Below, one piece after another: positions 17,208-25,032 of a stretch of DNA of 64,000 bases. Location of the stretch: NCBI GenBank assembly GCA_031291725.1, contig JARLIM010000024.1, forward strand, positions 1 through 64,000, in the 5' to 3' direction. Position 1 is the first letter of the stretch. Every line of letters begins with the position of its first letter. The translations under genes and the position numbers were made by a program. The notes beneath the pieces were generated by a model that searched no databases, was not told the origin of the DNA, and saw only the letters and a program-made list of their open reading frames with translations. Origin of the DNA: Acetobacteraceae bacterium (GTDB lineage Bacteria > Pseudomonadota > Alphaproteobacteria > Acetobacterales > Acetobacteraceae).

Positions 17208-18829
17208 CAGATTGTCCGTTTCTTCATCGCGCGGGTGTCGATGGTCTCGGGCTGTGCGGCGAGGGCCGCGACCAGATCCTTCATCGATCCGCGCTGGATT
17301 TTCTGCGTCGCCGTCACCGGCAGCGAGACCACGAACGCCACGAAGCCGGGGGCCTTGTAATAGGCCAGACGACCGAGCGTGTGGCGAACGAGATCTTCGG
17401 CCAAAGCCCGGCGTTCCGCCTCGGTCTTCAGCGGGGTGTGCGGCACGATGCAGGCGAACACCTCATCGCCGCGCACCGCATCCGGCACGGCGGCCACCGC
17501 CACCGCCTTGACCGCCTCGTGCTGCTGCAAGGCGCTCTCCACCTCGACGGCTGCGATGTTCTCGCCCGAGCGGCGGATGACGTTTTTGCGGCGATCGACG
17601 AAATAGAGATAGCCATCGGCATCGCGGCGCACGACGTCGCCGGTGTGGAAATAGTCGCCCTCCCACGCCTCTGAAGTGGCCTTCGCGTCCTTGAGATATT
17701 CCCGGAAAAAGCCGTGGCGTGGATCGGGGCCAGCGCGGCGGACGAGCAATTCGCCGGGCTCATCGACATCGCAATCGCTGCCATCCTCCCGGATGATGCG
17801 CAATTCGGTGCTGGCATCCGCCTTACCGATGCAGGCGACGCCGAGATGGCGCGGCTCGGTGCTGGCACAGATGACCACACCGCCGCCGGTCTCGGTCATC
17901 GCCCAGGCTTCGATCAGCGGGAAGCCGAAACGCTGCTCGAACGGGCCGTGCAGCGCCTTGTCCACCCCGGCACCGAAGCCGAAGACAACCTCGTTCTCGG
18001 CGTCATTGGGCTGTGGATCAGCACCCATCAGCATCGGCGGCATCACGCCCAGATAATGCACAATCGTCGCGCGCGACCGCCGCACGCTGTCCCACCAGCT
18101 TCGGGGGTGGAAGCGATCCAGCACCGTCAGACAACCGCCGGACATCAGCATCGCCATGGTCGAGGTGGCCATGGCGTTCATATGGAACAGCGGCAGCGGG
18201 GTGAGCATACGCTCCTGCCCCGGACGCAGCCGCACCAGACCGCCGATTGTTGCGTACCACGTGCCGGAATTGAGGAAATAGACATTGCTCAGCACGCAGC
18301 CCTTGGGCCGCCCAGTGGTGCCGGAGGTGTAGAGCAGCGCACATTCCGTCTCCCGCCCCGGTGCGGCGTCGGGCGCGCGGGCATCGGCGAGCGGTGGCAG
18401 CACATCGTCCGGCCCGATGACCGCAATATCGCGCCCCACCGCCCGCGCGGCCGAGACGACATCGTCGATGCGGCTGGGCAGCACGATGGCGGCACTCATC
18501 TCCGAATGACCGATGAGATATTCCAGCTCGCCGCTGCGCAGATCGGGATTGATCGGCACCACCGACGCCCCGAGCGCGTTCATCGCCAACCAATGGCGGT
18601 AATAGGACGGGCGGTTCTCCACCAGAAGGCCAATCCGCATCCCCGCCCCCACCCCCGCCTGCCGATAGGCGGCGATTTGGGCATCGACCTGCGCCAGAAG
18701 GGCCGCATAGGTGATCTGACCGGAGACGATGCCGTAGACCTGCGCGGTCTCGGGCAGCACGTTCAGGAACGGATTGTCCGGCCAGCGTGCAGCCGATGCC
18801 TGAAGCGCGCCGTAAACCGAGTTGGCCAT
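17207..18829 (-). CDS. Acyl-CoA ligase (ANL superfamily)
   Basis: A 540-residue adenylate-forming ligase: P-loop CALLYTSGTTGRPKGCVLSN, AWAMTETGGG, YLYFVDRRKNVIRRSGENIA (hinge), and a C-terminal lysine in PVTATQKIQRG. It resembles CaiC/crotonobetaine- or acyl-CoA synthetase-like ligases more than benzoate ligases. The ATG at 18829 was chosen because it lies 8 bases after the Rieske beta-subunit stop and gives a normal N-terminus (MANSVYGALQASAARWPDNP). It shares one base with the thiolase-fold gene start. Placed between the oxygenase and the lyase, it would activate the hydroxylated arylacetate (or the arylacetate itself) as the CoA ester needed for retro-aldol cleavage. Confidence 0.88.
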   Translation of the reverse strand: MANSVYGALQASAARWPDNPFLNVLPETAQVYGIVSGQITYAALLAQVDAQIAAYRQAGVGAGMRIGLLVENRPSYYRHWLAMNALGASVVPINPDLRSGELEYLIGHSEMSAAIVLPSRIDDVVSAARAVGRDIAVIGPDDVLPPLADARAPDAAPGRETECALLYTSGTTGRPKGCVLSNVYFLNSGTWYATIGGLVRLRPGQERMLTPLPLFHMNAMATSTMAMLMSGGCLTVLDRFHPRSWWDSVRRSRATIVHYLGVMPPMLMGADPQPNDAENEVVFGFGAGVDKALHGPFEQRFGFPLIEAWAMTETGGGVVICASTEPRHLGVACIGKADASTELRIIREDGSDCDVDEPGELLVRRAGPDPRHGFFREYLKDAKATSEAWEGDYFHTGDVVRRDADGYLYFVDRRKNVIRRSGENIAAVEVESALQQHEAVKAVAVAAVPDAVRGDEVFACIVPHTPLKTEAERRALAEDLVRHTLGRLAYYKAPGFVAFVVSLPVTATQKIQRGSMKDLVAALAAQPETIDTRAMKKRTI

Positions 18830-18837
18830 TCTCACCG

Positions 18838-19320
18838 TCACATGAAAAGCTGGATGTTGCCGAAAGCGGCGTCGCAATTGACCAGATCGACGCGCTTGAG
18901 CTTGATGCGCAACCGACCATCGACCAGCACCAGCGTGTGCCGCGCCCATCCGGCGTAGAGAGTCTGCTCATCGACGCGGGTTTCGACATAATGGAACGGC
19001 GTGTAGAGCTGATATTCGCCCGCCGCGTCGTCTCGCGCATCCACAATTGGCACTTGCAGCACATGATGGCAGCGGCTTTTCGGGCGTTGCGAGAAGGTGC
19101 GCAGCCCCTTCAGACGCTCGACGCGCACGGAGAGCAGCAGCTTATCCTCATACATCAGCGAGCCGACGAGCTTGGTGTCCGTCTGCCCCCATTCGGCGGG
19201 CATCCAATAGATGCCGTCATCGGTGAAGAGTTCGAGCCAATCGTTGAAGCGCAACTCATCGAGGATGCGGGCTTCGGCGATGACGAAATCGATCAGGTCT
19301 TTGTCAGTCGGAACGGTCAT
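18838..19320 (-). CDS. Aromatic-ring-hydroxylating oxygenase, small (beta) subunit
   Basis: A 160-residue protein of the ring-hydroxylating dioxygenase beta family (NTF2-like cone): LIDFVIAEARILDELRFNDWLELFTDDGIYWMP at the start and HHVLQVPIVDARDD in the middle, with length matching BenB/AntB/NdoC-type subunits (~160-190). It has no metal site and supports the alpha-subunit hexamer. It lies 9 bases after the alpha-subunit gene. Ring attack on an indole acid is inferred from the cluster; anthranilate or benzoate dioxygenation is the main alternative because the subunit sizes also fit that group. Confidence 0.9.
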   Translation of the reverse strand: MTVPTDKDLIDFVIAEARILDELRFNDWLELFTDDGIYWMPAEWGQTDTKLVGSLMYEDKLLLSVRVERLKGLRTFSQRPKSRCHHVLQVPIVDARDDAAGEYQLYTPFHYVETRVDEQTLYAGWARHTLVLVDGRLRIKLKRVDLVNCDAAFGNIQLFM

Positions 19321-19329
19321 CGCACTGCC

Positions 19330-20646
19330 TCACATCGACATGGTCATGAATTTGGACCATGCGCGGAACTGATTGCGCATTTGCCACTCATTCGTGCCGT
19401 TGGTCACAGCCACTTTCTGCTCGGCTTCCTGCGGATCATACAGGCGTTGCACATTGACCCACTCATTGCCGTTGGAGCCCAAGCCCTCCTGCGCGCGTTC
19501 ATACATCTCCAGATCGTCATGGCCGACGACCGAGGTGGGGGCGTTGATCAGGCGGTTGTACATCTGCGAGCGTTCGAGCAGCAGATCGGGGGCGCCGACG
19601 AGGCGATAGACATAGCTCTCCACCAGCGTGCGATTGGCCGCCAGCGGGCGGAAGATGCGCAACAACTGGATTGGCCCCTTGATCATGATGTTGGGCCAAT
19701 AGACGGTGTTGTGACGTGCCTCGCCCAGAATGGCCTTCGCGCGTTCCTCGCCATAGGCGGCGACCATCTGATCCCAATAGCCGGGAATGGCCGAATAGTC
19801 GGAATGGATGGAGTGCGAGACGCCGGTATGGCCGTGGCCGTTGTCCCAGACGCGAATGCCCATGCCTTCGAAGAATTCATAAGGCGAGAAGAAAGGCACG
19901 AAGATTTCCACCGCCATCGGCTTCTTCGCCCCGGTGCCCTCGAACGGCTTCCACATCGCCGCCGCCGTGCCGGCCGAGCTTTCATGGGCAACCATCGGGT
20001 GGCAGGTGTCGGTTTGGTTATCGACGAGCATCTTCCAGTTGCAGTTGTGCATATAGCGCAGCACGCCGCCGGCCACTTCGAGTTTCCCCTCGGGCGAGCG
20101 GTCGATCATGTTGTCGAAGCTGGAGAGGCTGTCGCCGAAATACTCCTCAAAGCTCGGCCCGGTGTCGTTCAGGCGGGCGAAGACGAAATCGCGGTAGTTG
20201 ACCACGTTTTTCACACAGGCCAGCCCCTGGGCGGCGTGGCTGGTCTCCAAGCCGGTGTTCTCATAGCCCCGGTTGAGCGGAATGGCGCGCAGGGAGCCGT
20301 CGAGCCGGAAGGTCCAGGCGTGATAGGGGCAGCGGAAAAACTTGCCGGTGTTGCCACAGGCATCGGTGGCAACCTTCACCCCCTTATGCGGGCAGCGATT
20401 GTGCAGAACCTTCACCGAGCCGTCATTGTGGCGGACCATCAAAACCGGTTGGTTGCCGATTGTGGTGGTGACGTAATCGCCCGGATTGGGAATCTGGCTG
20501 GCGTGGCCGACATGCACCCAGGTGTTGGCGAAGAGATGTTCCATCTCCAAATCGAAGATCTCGGGGTCGGTATAGACATCCCGATGCACCTCGGTCTCAC
20601 GCACCAAGGCCCGCACGGCCTCCGGATGTCCGCGATACTTGCCCAT
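19330..20646 (-). CDS. Rieske aromatic-ring-hydroxylating oxygenase, large (alpha) subunit
   Basis: A 438-residue Rieske oxygenase. The [2Fe-2S] motif is NRCPHKG...FRCPYHAW (CxH then CxxH), and the mononuclear iron site is DNQTDTCHPMVAH, with two histidines 5 apart. The ATG at 20646 (MGKYRGHPEAV) follows GGAGG; further upstream codons give no family-like residues. It is the first gene of the 20646-13288 operon. Known IadD/E-type auxin oxygenases are two-subunit Rieske enzymes in MarR-controlled loci, which matches the setting here; that this protein oxidises indole-3-acetate is inference. No reductase or ferredoxin for it is encoded in the operon. Confidence 0.9.
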   Translation of the reverse strand: MGKYRGHPEAVRALVRETEVHRDVYTDPEIFDLEMEHLFANTWVHVGHASQIPNPGDYVTTTIGNQPVLMVRHNDGSVKVLHNRCPHKGVKVATDACGNTGKFFRCPYHAWTFRLDGSLRAIPLNRGYENTGLETSHAAQGLACVKNVVNYRDFVFARLNDTGPSFEEYFGDSLSSFDNMIDRSPEGKLEVAGGVLRYMHNCNWKMLVDNQTDTCHPMVAHESSAGTAAAMWKPFEGTGAKKPMAVEIFVPFFSPYEFFEGMGIRVWDNGHGHTGVSHSIHSDYSAIPGYWDQMVAAYGEERAKAILGEARHNTVYWPNIMIKGPIQLLRIFRPLAANRTLVESYVYRLVGAPDLLLERSQMYNRLINAPTSVVGHDDLEMYERAQEGLGSNGNEWVNVQRLYDPQEAEQKVAVTNGTNEWQMRNQFRAWSKFMTMSM

Positions 20647-20756
20647 TCCCAACCGTCCTCCGCACCTTGTTCCACAAGCTTCAGATCGGATCATCACCCG
20701 CCACGACAGGCGGCTCTTTGCGCAGGATCAAGGCGCTCGGGCCGTGATGTCAAATT

Positions 20757-20763
20757 ACTTCAA
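20757..20763 (-). promoter_or_regulatory. TTGAAGT element upstream of the Rieske operon
   Basis: In the 153-base gap between the MarR-type gene and the Rieske alpha gene, an A/T-rich core (about 20750-20780) holds ACTTCAA, i.e. TTGAAGT on the operon strand, about 110 bases before the alpha-subunit start. The local composition contrasts with the flanking G/C-rich DNA and probably marks the promoter. See the matching elements at 11484 and 21304. Confidence 0.4.
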
Positions 20764-20799
20764 AATTAAAGCATTATCGTTGGAGGGCGACAAGGGTTG

Positions 20800-21252
20800 T
20801 CATTCCGAAGGGGCGACGGCAGCGGCTTTGAGCAGTGTGACCATCGACTCAATCGCTTTTTCATCGAACGCGCTCAGCAGCCGATCCAACTCGGCTTCGT
20901 GCCCGGCGGCGATGAATTCGAAATCCGTCAACCCTTTCTCGGTGAGGGCGACGAAAACCACGCGGCTGTCTTTGGTGGAGGTGGTGCGCTTGACCAGCCC
21001 CTCCTGTTCCAGCCCGTTGACGACAACGGTGGTGTTGCCGCCGGAGACGAGCAGCATGCGGCTGAGTTCGCTCATCGTCAGCCCCTCACGTTTACGCCAC
21101 AGCGCGGCCATCACGTCGAAACGCGGCAGGGTGGTGTTGTGTTCCACCCGCAAATATTCGCGCAATTGCCGCTCGGTGGCCCGCGTCAGCCCAAGCATGC
21201 GGATCCACAGCTTCAGACGCTGCTTGGACAGTGGGGGCGCTGCCTCACTCAT
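20800..21252 (-). CDS. MarR-family transcriptional regulator
   Basis: A 150-residue winged-helix MarR protein: LRVEHNTTLPRFDVMAALWRKREGLTMSELSRMLLVSGGNTTVVVNGLEQEGLVKR (recognition helix SGGNTTVVVNGLE) and the wing RTTSTKDSRVVFVALTEKG with the conserved D-R pair. The ATG at 21252 was chosen because it gives the normal N-terminal helix (MSEAAPPLSKQRLKLWIRM). It is divergent from the IorA-like gene and precedes the Rieske operon on the same strand. MarR-type repressors control auxin catabolism loci (IacR, IadR), so this is the natural candidate regulator here, with an indole acid or CoA-ester effector; the ligand is not readable from sequence. Confidence 0.9.
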   Translation of the reverse strand: MSEAAPPLSKQRLKLWIRMLGLTRATERQLREYLRVEHNTTLPRFDVMAALWRKREGLTMSELSRMLLVSGGNTTVVVNGLEQEGLVKRTTSTKDSRVVFVALTEKGLTDFEFIAAGHEAELDRLLSAFDEKAIESMVTLLKAAAVAPSE

Positions 21253-21272
21253 GGTTGCTTCCCGTGACTGGC

Positions 21273-21323
21273 ACACCCGACTCCGGGTGTAGATGATTTG
21301 AATTTGAAGTTGATATGCTTCAA
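21273..21323. promoter_or_regulatory. Candidate MarR operators between the MarR-type and IorA-like genes
   Basis: Two dyads lie in the 105-base divergent gap. ACACCCG-ACTC-CGGGTGT spans 21273-21290 (7-bp perfect arms). TTGAAG (21304-21309) and CTTCAA (21318-21323) are 6-bp perfect arms with an 8-base spacer, a size and spacing typical of MarR sites. The second contains the TTGAAGT heptamer also found at 11484 and 20757. Autoregulation plus control of the IorA/IorB pair is the likely purpose. Confidence 0.55.
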
Positions 21324-21357
21324 GCTGCAAGCACGATCTGAGGCGGGACAATCGACG

Positions 21358-23517
21358 ATGGCGGAGCGGTCGTTCAAGAAGGAAGTGCAGAGTCTCTATC
21401 TGGGGGCGGGCGATACCTTCCGTGGCGAGGGCATTCTGGCGATCACCAAGGCGCTGTTGGAAGCCGGGGTGGCGTATGTGGGGGGCTATCAGGGCTCGCC
21501 GATCTCGCATCTGATGGACGTGCTGGCCGATGCCGAGCCGATTTTGAACGAACTCGGCGTGCATTACGAATCAAGCGCCAACGAGGCCACCGCGGCCGCC
21601 ATGCTCGCCGCCTCGGTGAATTATCCGCTGCGGGGGGCCTGCGCCTTCAAAGCCCCGGTTGGCACCAACGTGGCCGCCGACGCGATTGCCAATCTGTCCT
21701 CCGGCGGGGTGACGGGCGGGGCGATGATCATCGTCGGCGAGGATTTCGGCGAAGGCTCCTCCATCATGCAGGAGCGCAGCCACGCATATGCGATGAAAAG
21801 CCAGGTCTGGCTGATCGACCCGCGCCCAAACCTGCCCAAGATCGTCGAGTGCGTGAAAAAGGGCTTCGAACTCTCCGAAGCCTCCAACACGCCGGTGATG
21901 CTGGAAGTGCGCATCCGCACCTGTCATGTGACCGGCCAATTCCAGACCAGCGACAATATCCGCCCCGCCTTCAGCCGAAGGGAGGCGTTGGAGACGCCGC
22001 GCCGGGATGTCAGCCGCATTGTGCTGCCACCGGCGAGTTTCGTGCACGAGAAAGAAAAGATCGAAAAACGCTGGCCCGCCGCCCAGGCCTATATCGCGGC
22101 CAATGCGATGAACGAGTTTTTCGATGGCGATGTGTCCGATATCGGCATCGTGATGCAGGGCGGCATGTACAACACCACGTTGCGGGCGTTGGAGCTGAAC
22201 GGGCTGGCCGATGCGTTCGGCCATTCTCGCATCCCGCTCTACGTGCTCAACGTCACCTATCCGCTGGTGGACGCGGAATTACAGCGCTTTGCCAGCGGCA
22301 AGCGGGCGATCCTGGTGGTGGAGGAAGGGGCGCCGGAATATATCGAGCAGGCGATCTCCACCATGCTGCGCCGGGCGGACATCCAGACGCGGGTGCACGG
22401 CAAGGACGTGCTGCCGATGGCCGGCGACTACACCGGCGCGGTGTTGCAGCAGGGTTTTGCGAAATTCGTCGAGACCTATCACGCGGGCATGGTGCCGGTG
22501 GCGGGGCAGAAGGCGGGTGATAATCGGGTCAAGGCGGCATTGGCAGCGCTGGACGGCAACGTGCAGGGCCGCCCGCCCTCATTCTGCACCGGCTGCCCGG
22601 AGCGGCCGATTTTCACTGCGATGAAGCTGGTGGAACGCGAATTGGGCGAGCACCACGTGGCCTGCGACATTGGCTGCCATCTGTTCTCGATCCTGCCGCC
22701 GTTCAATCTCGGGGCGACCACGATGGGCTATGGCCTGGGTGGCGCCAGCATCGCCGCCTTCAACATGCGCGCCGAGACGGAGCCGACGAAGCGGGCGATT
22801 GCGGTGATGGGCGATGGCGGATTCTGGCATAACGGGCTGGTCTCGTCGGTCGGCAATGCGGTGTTCAACAAAACCGACAATGTGATTCTGATAGTCGATA
22901 ACGGCTACACCTCGGCCACGGGCGGGCAGGATATTCTGTCCTCGCACCACCCGAATGCCGAGCGTTCGACGCAGAACCCGATTGAGAAGGCCGTGCGTGG
23001 CGTGGGGGCGAAATGGGTGCGCACGATCACCCGCACCTATGATCTGGAAAAGATGACCCGCGTTCTGCGCGAGGCGCTGACCACGGCGGCCAAGGGGCCG
23101 AAGATCATCATCGCGCAGTCCGAATGCATGCTCAACAAGCAGCGCCGGGTGAAGCCGCAGATGCAAAAGGCCATCGCCGACGGCAAGCGCGTGGTGCGCG
23201 AGCGCTTCGGCGTCGATCCCGATACCTGCACCGGCGATCATTCCTGCATCCGGCTCTCCGGCTGCCCGTCTCTCACCGTGGCCCCCAACCCGAACCCGTT
23301 GCGGCGCGAGCCGGTGACGAAGGTGATCAATTCCTGCGTCGGCTGCGGGCTGTGCGGCGAGGTGAGCCACGCGGCGATATTGTGCCCCTCGTTCTACAAG
23401 GCGGCGATTATCAACAATCCGGACGGGCGCGACCGCTTCCGCGACCGATGGCGCAAGCGGATCATCGGCTTTCTGCAAACGCGCCACGCCGCACGGGTGG
23501 CGAGGGCTGCGGCATGA
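21358..23517 (+). CDS. IorA-type 2-oxoacid:ferredoxin oxidoreductase, alpha subunit with C-terminal Fe-S domain
   Basis: A 719-residue protein: an N-terminal pyrimidine-binding TPP domain (VGGYQGSPISHLMDVL), a central transketolase C-like part, a TPP/Mg-binding domain with GDG (485-487) in AVMGDGGFWHNGLV, and a C-terminal iron-sulphur region with C624/C630/C636 and C660/C663/C666/C676 (CVGCGLC...C). This is the indolepyruvate ferredoxin oxidoreductase alpha architecture. Family enzymes convert aryl 2-oxoacids plus CoA to aryl(acyl)-CoA and CO2. The ATG at 21358 has GAGG upstream and removes an unrelated N-terminal extension. It overlaps the IorB-like gene by 4 bases. In this locus isatinate, an arylglyoxylate, is a fitting substrate; indolepyruvate is the alternative. 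Confidence 0.85.
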   Translation: MAERSFKKEVQSLYLGAGDTFRGEGILAITKALLEAGVAYVGGYQGSPISHLMDVLADAEPILNELGVHYESSANEATAAAMLAASVNYPLRGACAFKAPVGTNVAADAIANLSSGGVTGGAMIIVGEDFGEGSSIMQERSHAYAMKSQVWLIDPRPNLPKIVECVKKGFELSEASNTPVMLEVRIRTCHVTGQFQTSDNIRPAFSRREALETPRRDVSRIVLPPASFVHEKEKIEKRWPAAQAYIAANAMNEFFDGDVSDIGIVMQGGMYNTTLRALELNGLADAFGHSRIPLYVLNVTYPLVDAELQRFASGKRAILVVEEGAPEYIEQAISTMLRRADIQTRVHGKDVLPMAGDYTGAVLQQGFAKFVETYHAGMVPVAGQKAGDNRVKAALAALDGNVQGRPPSFCTGCPERPIFTAMKLVERELGEHHVACDIGCHLFSILPPFNLGATTMGYGLGGASIAAFNMRAETEPTKRAIAVMGDGGFWHNGLVSSVGNAVFNKTDNVILIVDNGYTSATGGQDILSSHHPNAERSTQNPIEKAVRGVGAKWVRTITRTYDLEKMTRVLREALTTAAKGPKIIIAQSECMLNKQRRVKPQMQKAIADGKRVVRERFGVDPDTCTGDHSCIRLSGCPSLTVAPNPNPLRREPVTKVINSCVGCGLCGEVSHAAILCPSFYKAAIINNPDGRDRFRDRWRKRIIGFLQTRHAARVARAAA

Positions 23518-24983
23518 GCGCGACACCGCACGCACCCGCTCGCGCCATCCGCATTGCCGTGCTCGCCATGGGCGGCGAAGGCGGCGGCGTGTTGGCGGGA
23601 TGGTTGATCGACCTTGCCGAGGGCAATGGCTACGTTGCGCAAATGACCTCGGTGCCGGGCGTGGCGCAGCGCACGGGGGCGACGATCTATTACATCGAGA
23701 TGTTCCCACAGGCGGCGATTCCGCCCGGTGCCGCCCCGGTTCTGGCACAGCTGCCGACGCCGGGGGATGTCGATATCGTGCTGGCCTCCGAATTGATGGA
23801 GGCCGGACGCGCCATTCAACGCGGCATCGTCACACCGGACCGCACCACGCTCATCGCCTCAACCCACCGCGTCTTTGCGATGACCGAGCGGATTGCGATG
23901 GCCGATGGCCGGGTGGATGAGGCGGCCATCACCTCTGCCTGCCGCACGGCCGCACAGCGCTTCATCGGCTATGACATGCTGGCCCTGGCCGAACGCGAGG
24001 GCAGCGTGATCTCGGCGGCGATGTTCGGCGCCTTGGCGGCGTCTCGCGTGCTGCCCTTCGACCGGGCGGCGTTTGAACGCACGATCACCCAGGGCGGCGT
24101 GGGGGTGGCATCCTCGCTGCGCGCCTTCGCCGCCGCCTGTGCCGGGGAGACAATGGAGGCGGCAGCCCCGGTTGCAGCCCCTGCCCCGCGCCTGGATGCG
24201 GCGGCGGAGGGCTTTCCCGCCGAACTGCGCGAGATCGTCAGCGCGGGCGTGGCGCAATGCCGGGATTGGCAGGATGCCGCCTATGCGCAGCGCTACCTCG
24301 CCCGGCTGCATCCCTTCGTGGCCGCCGACCACGCGCCCTATATGCTGGCCGCCGAGGTGGCGCGGCAATTGGCACTGGCCATGACGTATGAGGACACCAT
24401 CCGCGTGGCCGATCTGAAAATCCGCGCCAGCCGGTTCGCGCGGGTGGAGCAGGAAGTGGGGATCAAGCCCGGTCAGATTTTGGAAATCCACGAATATCTG
24501 CATCCCCGGCTGCAAGAGATCGTGGAGACGGTGCCGGCGTGGTTGCGGCATCCGATCCAAAGCCTGCCGCCGCTGCGCTGGCTGGTCGGGCGGCTGACGC
24601 GGGATGGCAAGGTTGTGGAAACCACGTCGATCCGTGGCTTTCTGATGCTCTATGCGCTGGCCGGTCTGCGACGCTGGCGTGGGTCCAATCTGCGCGATGC
24701 GGTGGAGCAGGCGAGCATCGAGACATGGCTCGATCTGGTGCGGCAGACGGCGTTGCGGGATGGCAAGCTTGCTGTTGAGCTGGCCATGTTGCGCACGCTG
24801 GTGAAGGGCTACAGCGACACGCATCAACGCGGATACGCCAATTTCAACCGTATTGTGGGCTTGGTGCCACAGCTGGCGAGCGCCGACACGCTGGCGAAGT
24901 TGCGGATGGCGGCGCTGGCCGATGAGAACGGGGCGGCATTGGAGCGGGCTTTGGCGGAGTTAGGGGGCGCCGCCGCGGACTGA
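23514..24983 (+). CDS. IorB-type 2-oxoacid:ferredoxin oxidoreductase, gamma-like subunit with long C-terminal domain
   Basis: A 489-residue protein. Residues ~12-200 are the pyruvate:ferredoxin oxidoreductase gamma-type domain (IRIAVLAMGGEGGGVLAGWLID; VPGVAQRTGATIYYIEMFP), which joins the IorA catalytic subunit. Plain IorB proteins are about 200 residues, so residues ~230-489 are an extra domain (EIVSAGVAQCRDWQDAAYAQRYL; EDTIRVADLKIRASRF; RQTALRDGKLAVELAMLRTLVKGYSDTHQRG), the DUF6537-type tail seen in aerobic proteobacterial Ior proteins. It overlaps the IorA-like gene (ATGA) and is the last gene of this two-gene unit. An aerobic organism would need an oxygen-tolerant electron acceptor; none is encoded beside it. 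Confidence 0.85.
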   Translation: MSATPHAPARAIRIAVLAMGGEGGGVLAGWLIDLAEGNGYVAQMTSVPGVAQRTGATIYYIEMFPQAAIPPGAAPVLAQLPTPGDVDIVLASELMEAGRAIQRGIVTPDRTTLIASTHRVFAMTERIAMADGRVDEAAITSACRTAAQRFIGYDMLALAEREGSVISAAMFGALAASRVLPFDRAAFERTITQGGVGVASSLRAFAAACAGETMEAAAPVAAPAPRLDAAAEGFPAELREIVSAGVAQCRDWQDAAYAQRYLARLHPFVAADHAPYMLAAEVARQLALAMTYEDTIRVADLKIRASRFARVEQEVGIKPGQILEIHEYLHPRLQEIVETVPAWLRHPIQSLPPLRWLVGRLTRDGKVVETTSIRGFLMLYALAGLRRWRGSNLRDAVEQASIETWLDLVRQTALRDGKLAVELAMLRTLVKGYSDTHQRGYANFNRIVGLVPQLASADTLAKLRMAALADENGAALERALAELGGAAAD

Positions 24984-25032
24984 ATGGATGCCGAGGTGGG
25001 GGTGGCGGGGATGTTGGCAATGACGATTGAAC

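Noticed and set aside
18787-20769. Long plus-strand open frame over the Rieske genes
   Set aside because: Shadow of the Rieske alpha/beta genes, whose Fe-S and iron-site motifs are unambiguous on the minus strand.
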